From the NCBI GenBank assembly GCA_019115125.1, contig DXEG01000020.1, positions 1 to 64,000 of the forward strand: a DNA stretch of 64,000 bases, in the 5' to 3' direction. Positions 60,223-64,000 of the stretch are shown here, in pieces; positions within the stretch are counted from its first letter, which is position 1, and each line of letters opens with the position of its first letter. The notes beneath the pieces were generated by a model. That model saw nothing but the letters and a program-made list of their open reading frames with translations, was not told where the DNA came from and made no database searches. The position numbers and the translations under genes were made by a program. This stretch comes from Candidatus Blautia faecipullorum (lineage in GTDB: Bacteria; Bacillota; Clostridia; Lachnospirales; Lachnospiraceae).

Positions 60223-61020
60223 ATGAAAGAGCTAATGAAAGAAATAGTCGGACTCTGGAATAATTACTGGGGAGAGAGCTTCGTCCCCTGGCTCTTGCTG
60301 GCGGCGGTGCTTTATCTTCTGGTTTTCCGCAGAAAAAGGGAAAGCACCAGAAATGTTCTTCTGTATCTGGCCGTATCGCTGCTGGTATTTTTTTGTCCTG
60401 TGACGGCAAAAATCATCCAGGCCTGCATCGGAAAAAATGTTTACTGGCGTGTCCTGTGGCTGGTTCCAACGGTCCCTGTGATCGCCCTTGCCATGACGGA
60501 GTTCATCAGGGAGAGAAGAAGCGCCGCAAAGCTTCTGGCCCTGGCGGTCTGCGCCGTTTTGATCGTTTTGACCGGAAAGGGGATTTATCAGGCGGGTAAT
60601 TACCGGCTCGTACACAATTATCAGCAGGTTCCCGACGAGGCGGCCGGTATCTGTGAGATGGTAAAAAGTGATGCGGGGGACAGCGTTTTCATACTTGCCG
60701 CGGACAATTATATCGGTCCCTATGTCCGGGTTTACGACCCGTCGATACGAATGCTGTTTAACCGGGAAGGCCGGGGCGGATACGGAGCCGGAACCAGGCG
60801 CCTTTATCTGGAGATCAACGCGCCGGTGCTGAATTATCAGAATATCGGAGCTGTGGGAAGAAGCACTTTCTGTAATTATCTGGTGGTAAAGATTCCGAAT
60901 GAGGAACAGAAAAAAGAACTGGAAGTCTATGGATATCAGGAAGTGGGGAACGTAGGCCGCTACAGCCTGTACCGGCTGGGCGATTCCGCGGATGCGGTGA
61001 CGAATCCGATTCTGCAGTAG
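60223..61020 (+). CDS. Membrane protein resembling the C-terminal half of DUF6077
   Basis: 265 aa. Four or five helices (~20-130) precede a soluble domain of ~130 residues (VPDEAAGICEMVKSDAGDSVFILAADNYIGPYVRVYD). KNVYWRVLWLVPTVPVIALAMTEF resembles the second half of larger DUF6077 proteins. It has its own site GGAGAAGGA before ATG 60223, so it is translated separately: either a natural two-gene version or a split gene that kept function. Confidence 0.6.
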   Translation: MKELMKEIVGLWNNYWGESFVPWLLLAAVLYLLVFRRKRESTRNVLLYLAVSLLVFFCPVTAKIIQACIGKNVYWRVLWLVPTVPVIALAMTEFIRERRSAAKLLALAVCAVLIVLTGKGIYQAGNYRLVHNYQQVPDEAAGICEMVKSDAGDSVFILAADNYIGPYVRVYDPSIRMLFNREGRGGYGAGTRRLYLEINAPVLNYQNIGAVGRSTFCNYLVVKIPNEEQKKELEVYGYQEVGNVGRYSLYRLGDSADAVTNPILQ

Positions 61021-61031
61021 CATCTGCGAGA

Positions 61032-61060
61032 TTGAATCTCAGAGGCTCCTGTGATATGAT
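61032..61060 (+). promoter_or_regulatory. Promoter of glmS
   Basis: TTGAAT (61032-61037), 17-base spacer, extended -10 TGA-TATGAT (61055-61060). The 77-base leader has no glmS ribozyme core. Confidence 0.7.
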
Positions 61061-61136
61061 AGAGAATATTTATGATATATATAGTGTAATGAGTAACTGG
61101 AGACAATGACAGCATAGGTTAAAGAGGAGAGTAAAT

Positions 61137-62975
61137 ATGTGTGGAATAGTGGGATTTACTGGAAATCATCAGGCGGCGCCGATTCTGCTGGACGGCCTTT
61201 CGAAGCTGGAATACCGGGGATATGATTCTGCCGGACTTGCCGTAAGGGACAAAAACGCGGAAGTAGAGGTGATCAAAGCCAAGGGACGTCTGAAGGTACT
61301 GAAGGAGAAAACCAATAACGGAGAGTCTGTACCCGGAACCTGCGGGATCGGCCATACCCGGTGGGCTACTCACGGGGAGCCTTCCGAGACAAACGCCCAT
61401 CCTCATGTCAGTGACGACGGGAATGTGGCGGCTGTCCACAATGGTATTATTGAGAATTACCAGGAGCTGAAGGAGAAGCTGCTGCGCAAAGGCTACAGAT
61501 TTTATTCGTCTACAGATACAGAGATTGCCGTAAAGCTGGTGGATTACTATTATAAGAAGTATGAGGGGACTCCTGTAGACGCCATCAATCATGCTATGGT
61601 GCGTATCCGCGGTTCCTACGCGATGGCGCTGATGTTTAAGGATTATCCGGAAGAAATCTTTGTGGCAAGAAAAGACAGCCCCATGATCCTTGGCGTGGAA
61701 AACGGGGAATCTTACATTGCCTCAGATGTTCCGGCGATTCTGAAATACACCCGGAATGTATACTATATCGGCAACATGGAGATGGCCTGCGTCAGAAAAG
61801 GAGAGATCATCTTCTACAATCTGGACGGGGATGAAATCCAGAAGGAAATGAAAGTCATCGACTGGGACGCGGAAGCCGCGGAGAAGGCCGGGTTCGAGCA
61901 TTTCATGATGAAGGAGATCCACGAGCAGCCAAAGGCTGTGGCAGATACCCTGAATTCTGTGCTGAAGGACGGCAGGATCGATCTCTCAGAGGTAGGAATC
62001 ACAGAAGAGGATATCCGTAATATCAGCCAGATTTATATTGTGGCCTGCGGATCCGCTTATCATGTGGGGATGGCCGCTCAGTATGTGATCGAGGATATGG
62101 CAAAAATTCCGGTCCGGGTAGAGCTGGCCTCTGAATTTCGTTACAGGAAGCCGCTTCTGGATGAAAACGGACTTGTGGTGATCATCAGTCAGTCGGGAGA
62201 AACTGCCGACAGTCTGGCCGCTCTCCGTGAGGCGAAATCCAGAGGAGTCCGTACGCTGAGTATCGTAAACGTGGTGGGATCCTCCATTGCCCGGGAGGCG
62301 GACAATGTATTTTACACTCTCGCCGGTCCGGAAATCTCTGTGGCTACTACCAAGGCATACAGCACGCAGCTTATCGCCGCCTATGTGCTGGCGATCCAGT
62401 TTGCCAGAGTAAGGGAAGCGATCAGTGAAGAGCAGTACGCAAGCTACATAGAAGAGATACAGAAAATCCCCGAAAAAATAGAAAGAATCATTGAGGATAA
62501 AGAAAGACTTCAGTGGTTTGCCGCGAAACAGGCCAACGCAAGAGACGTCTTTTTTGTAGGAAGAGGGATCGATTATGCCATCTGCATGGAGGGAAGCCTG
62601 AAAATGAAAGAGATCAGCTATATCCATTCAGAGGCCTACGCGGCGGGAGAACTGAAGCATGGCACGATTTCGCTGCTGGAAGAGGGCACTTTGGTGATCG
62701 GAGTGCTGACGCAGCCGGAATTGTATGAAAAGACAGTGAGCAATATGGTGGAATGTAAAAGCCGGGGCGCCTATCTTATGGGTCTGACCACCTTCGGCAA
62801 CTACAACATTGAGGATACTGCTGATTTTACCGTCTATATTCCGAAGACAGATCCATATTTTGCCACCTCCCTGGCGGTCATTCCTCTTCAGCTTATGGGA
62901 TACTATGTCAGCGTAGCCAGAGGCCTGGATGTGGATAAGCCGAGAAATCTTGCCAAGAGTGTGACGGTTGAGTAG
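61137..62975 (+). CDS. glmS: Glucosamine-fructose-6-phosphate aminotransferase
   Basis: 612 aa. It makes glucosamine 6-phosphate from fructose 6-phosphate and glutamine, the entry to wall sugar synthesis. The N-terminal glutaminase starts MCGIVGFTGN with catalytic Cys2, and holds GHTRWATHG. Two SIS domains follow (IVACGSAYHVGMAAQYVIED; ISQSGETADSLAALREAK; and the C-terminal GRGIDYAICMEGSLKMKEISYIHSEAY), ending LAKSVTVE as usual. AAAGAGGAGA precedes ATG 61137. Confidence 0.97.
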   Translation: MCGIVGFTGNHQAAPILLDGLSKLEYRGYDSAGLAVRDKNAEVEVIKAKGRLKVLKEKTNNGESVPGTCGIGHTRWATHGEPSETNAHPHVSDDGNVAAVHNGIIENYQELKEKLLRKGYRFYSSTDTEIAVKLVDYYYKKYEGTPVDAINHAMVRIRGSYAMALMFKDYPEEIFVARKDSPMILGVENGESYIASDVPAILKYTRNVYYIGNMEMACVRKGEIIFYNLDGDEIQKEMKVIDWDAEAAEKAGFEHFMMKEIHEQPKAVADTLNSVLKDGRIDLSEVGITEEDIRNISQIYIVACGSAYHVGMAAQYVIEDMAKIPVRVELASEFRYRKPLLDENGLVVIISQSGETADSLAALREAKSRGVRTLSIVNVVGSSIAREADNVFYTLAGPEISVATTKAYSTQLIAAYVLAIQFARVREAISEEQYASYIEEIQKIPEKIERIIEDKERLQWFAAKQANARDVFFVGRGIDYAICMEGSLKMKEISYIHSEAYAAGELKHGTISLLEEGTLVIGVLTQPELYEKTVSNMVECKSRGAYLMGLTTFGNYNIEDTADFTVYIPKTDPYFATSLAVIPLQLMGYYVSVARGLDVDKPRNLAKSVTVE

Positions 62976-62995
62976 AAACTGAATGATAAAAAGAC

Positions 62996-63070
62996 TGCCA
63001 TAGGATACTGCCGCGGCATATCTCCTGTTATAGGAGATTGCCGGCGACAGAAAACTATGGCAATTTTTTT
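62996..63070 (+). terminator. Long branched terminator of glmS
   Basis: TGCCATAG (62996-63003) pairs with CTATGGCA (63055-63062) and is followed by TTTTTTT. Inside lies a second long stem, ATCTCCT/AGGAGAT with GCCG arms. Confidence 0.88.
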
Positions 63071-63110
63071 CAATATCTAAGGATACCCGGCGGACATTCC
63101 GTTCGATAGA

Positions 63111-63728
63111 TTATCGAATGAAGTTCGTCATGGTGACAGGTTCTTTTTCGGGCAGGCCGTATTTCTCTTTTCCAAGAGCGATGCTCTTCATAAGGAAGGA
63201 CATATTCCGGGCCAGAACCCGCATGGTCAGAAGTCCTTCCGCGTCCTGAGCGGCCTCGCCCTCCAGCCGTCCGTGAATACTGTTCCAGTAGCGGCTGGAA
63301 GCCACCGGCATACCGCTGATGGTGAAGAATTTGTTCAGTTCGTCAAAGGTGGCGGACAGACCGCCTCTTCTGGCGCAGACCACGCTGGCGCCTACCTTCA
63401 TTGTCTTGTCAAAAGAGGTGCTGTAAAACAATCTGGTGAGAAGCGCTATCAGAGTGGCGTTTGCGGACGCGTAATAGACGGGGCTTCCAATGACCAGGCC
63501 GTCGCATGTCTCAAATTTCGGCGCGATCTCGTTTACGATATCGTCGAAAACACATTTGCCCTTTTCAGCGCAGGCGCTGCAGGCAATGCAGCTCCGGATC
63601 CCCTTGTTTCCTACATGTATGATTTCTGTTTCAATTCCTTCCTGTAGAAAGATTTTTTCCATCTCTTTCAGTGCGGTTGAGGTATTCCCGTTTTTGCGCG
63701 GACTTCCGTTTAACATTAATACTTTCAT
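63111..63728 (-). CDS. NADPH-dependent FMN reductase / iron-sulfur flavoprotein type
   Basis: 205 aa flavodoxin-like protein. FMN loop LNGSPRKNGNTSTAL; CIACSACAEKGKC gives a four-cysteine cluster typical of iron-sulfur flavoproteins; GSPVYYASANATLIALLTRLFY is the second FMN contact. It reduces quinones, nitro or metal compounds. The ATG at 63728 follows GGAGG. Single gene convergent with glmS. Confidence 0.9.
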   Translation of the reverse strand: MKVLMLNGSPRKNGNTSTALKEMEKIFLQEGIETEIIHVGNKGIRSCIACSACAEKGKCVFDDIVNEIAPKFETCDGLVIGSPVYYASANATLIALLTRLFYSTSFDKTMKVGASVVCARRGGLSATFDELNKFFTISGMPVASSRYWNSIHGRLEGEAAQDAEGLLTMRVLARNMSFLMKSIALGKEKYGLPEKEPVTMTNFIR

Positions 63729-63814
63729 GGCAAAGACCTCCTGATGATGATTTTTCTCATATATTATAACGCATTTTCTGAAATTTTCAAAATAATAATT
63801 GTGATTCGCGGGTC

Positions 63815-63842
63815 TTGTAAAAATTAATAAATATATTAGAAT
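63815..63842 (+). promoter_or_regulatory. Promoter of the edge ABC gene
   Basis: TTGTAA (63815-63820), 16-base spacer, TAGAAT (63837-63842). Confidence 0.55.
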
Positions 63843-63924
63843 TAGAATGAAGCGAAATGTTCAGAGGGTTATGGATTAAGTGGTATGCTGCTGAAAAGTG
63901 TTTGCTGTATAAGGAGGAGTGTTT

Positions 63925-64000
63925 GTGGATGTAATACATATTGCCGGATTAACAAAGGATTATGGAAATAATAAAGGAATTTTTGATTTGTCTTTTTCCC
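63925..64000 (+). CDS. ABC transporter ATP-binding protein, start only
   Basis: GTG 63925 after AAGGAGG opens a frame to the window end: VDVIHIAGLTKDYGNNKGIF, then DLSFS. The IxxLTKxYGxxxxIxDLSF pattern is the usual N-terminus (A-loop Tyr) of an ABC ATPase. The substrate cannot be told. Confidence 0.8.
   Translation, partial: MDVIHIAGLTKDYGNNKGIFDLSFS

Noticed and set aside
61061-61136. glmS ribozyme before glmS
   Set aside because: The leader is too short and lacks the conserved catalytic core; only a plain promoter and ribosome site are visible.
1-64000. CRISPR array or prophage
   Set aside because: No regularly spaced short repeats with unique spacers and no phage structural, integrase or terminase genes were seen.

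Overview
The window reads as a chromosomal segment of an anaerobic gut Firmicute, most likely a Lachnospiraceae member (Clostridia). The evidence is sigma-A type promoters, strong AGGAGG ribosome binding sites, a leucine T-box, tRNA genes without encoded CCA, class B sortase, and family content typical of that group (DUF4867, DUF951, CD1871A-type CXXC protein, BlaI/BlaR1, YesM/YesN). The species is not resolvable from sequence alone. Most of the segment is GC-balanced, but about 29.6-34.8 kb is strikingly AT-rich.

Layout. 0.4-4.7 kb: a mec/bla-like operon (PBP2a-type transpeptidase, BlaI, BlaR1) with a BlaI-type operator at each of two promoters. 4.8-8.1 kb: AGCS amino-acid symporter, then a thioredoxin / CXXC / NapH-like redox trio. 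8.2 kb: initiator tRNA. 8.3-13.9 kb: a two-component system, FUSC membrane protein, acetyltransferase and RNase H. 13.9-18.6 kb: a sugar module (AraC regulator, DUF4867 protein, L-fucose/arabinose-type isomerase, xylulokinase). 18.6-22.5 kb: divergent AraC regulator, EIIBCA PTS and HAD phosphatase. 22.6-28.1 kb: MGMT-like protein, YgjV, sortase B, sirtuin, DUF951, HdeD-like protein and a second two-component system.

29.5-34.9 kb: a foreign AT-rich island bounded by 91-bp direct repeats (90/91 identical) derived from the 3' end of the preceding lipoprotein gene. It has no recombinase. It carries an Xre regulator divergent from a five-gene operon: Cys-rich TPR-like protein, DUF5685 with two Asp-rich motifs like those of isoprenoid synthases, a VTE5/dolichol-kinase-like protein, a VTE6/DUF92-like protein, and a coiled-coil membrane protein. 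I consider this the most interesting and possibly undescribed system here: a candidate prenol phosphorylation and prenyl condensation cassette.

34.9-43.1 kb: a sugar ABC transporter lacking its ATPase, with a YesN/YesM system and a second solute-binding lipoprotein. 43.2-51.9 kb: glycogen phosphorylase, AraC regulator, SdpR/SdpI pair with twin operators, ECF S-component with a folded leader, M28 peptidase, nitroreductase, AlkD and a TrmH-type methyltransferase. 52.2-53.1 kb: tRNA-Pro, an Fst-like type I toxin-antitoxin locus and a candidate structured RNA. 53.2-55.4 kb: leucine T-box plus leuA. 55.6-59.2 kb: three-subunit molybdenum hydroxylase. 59.2-61.0 kb: a probably split DUF6077-like membrane protein. 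61.1-63.7 kb: glmS and a flavin reductase; an ABC ATPase starts at the right edge.
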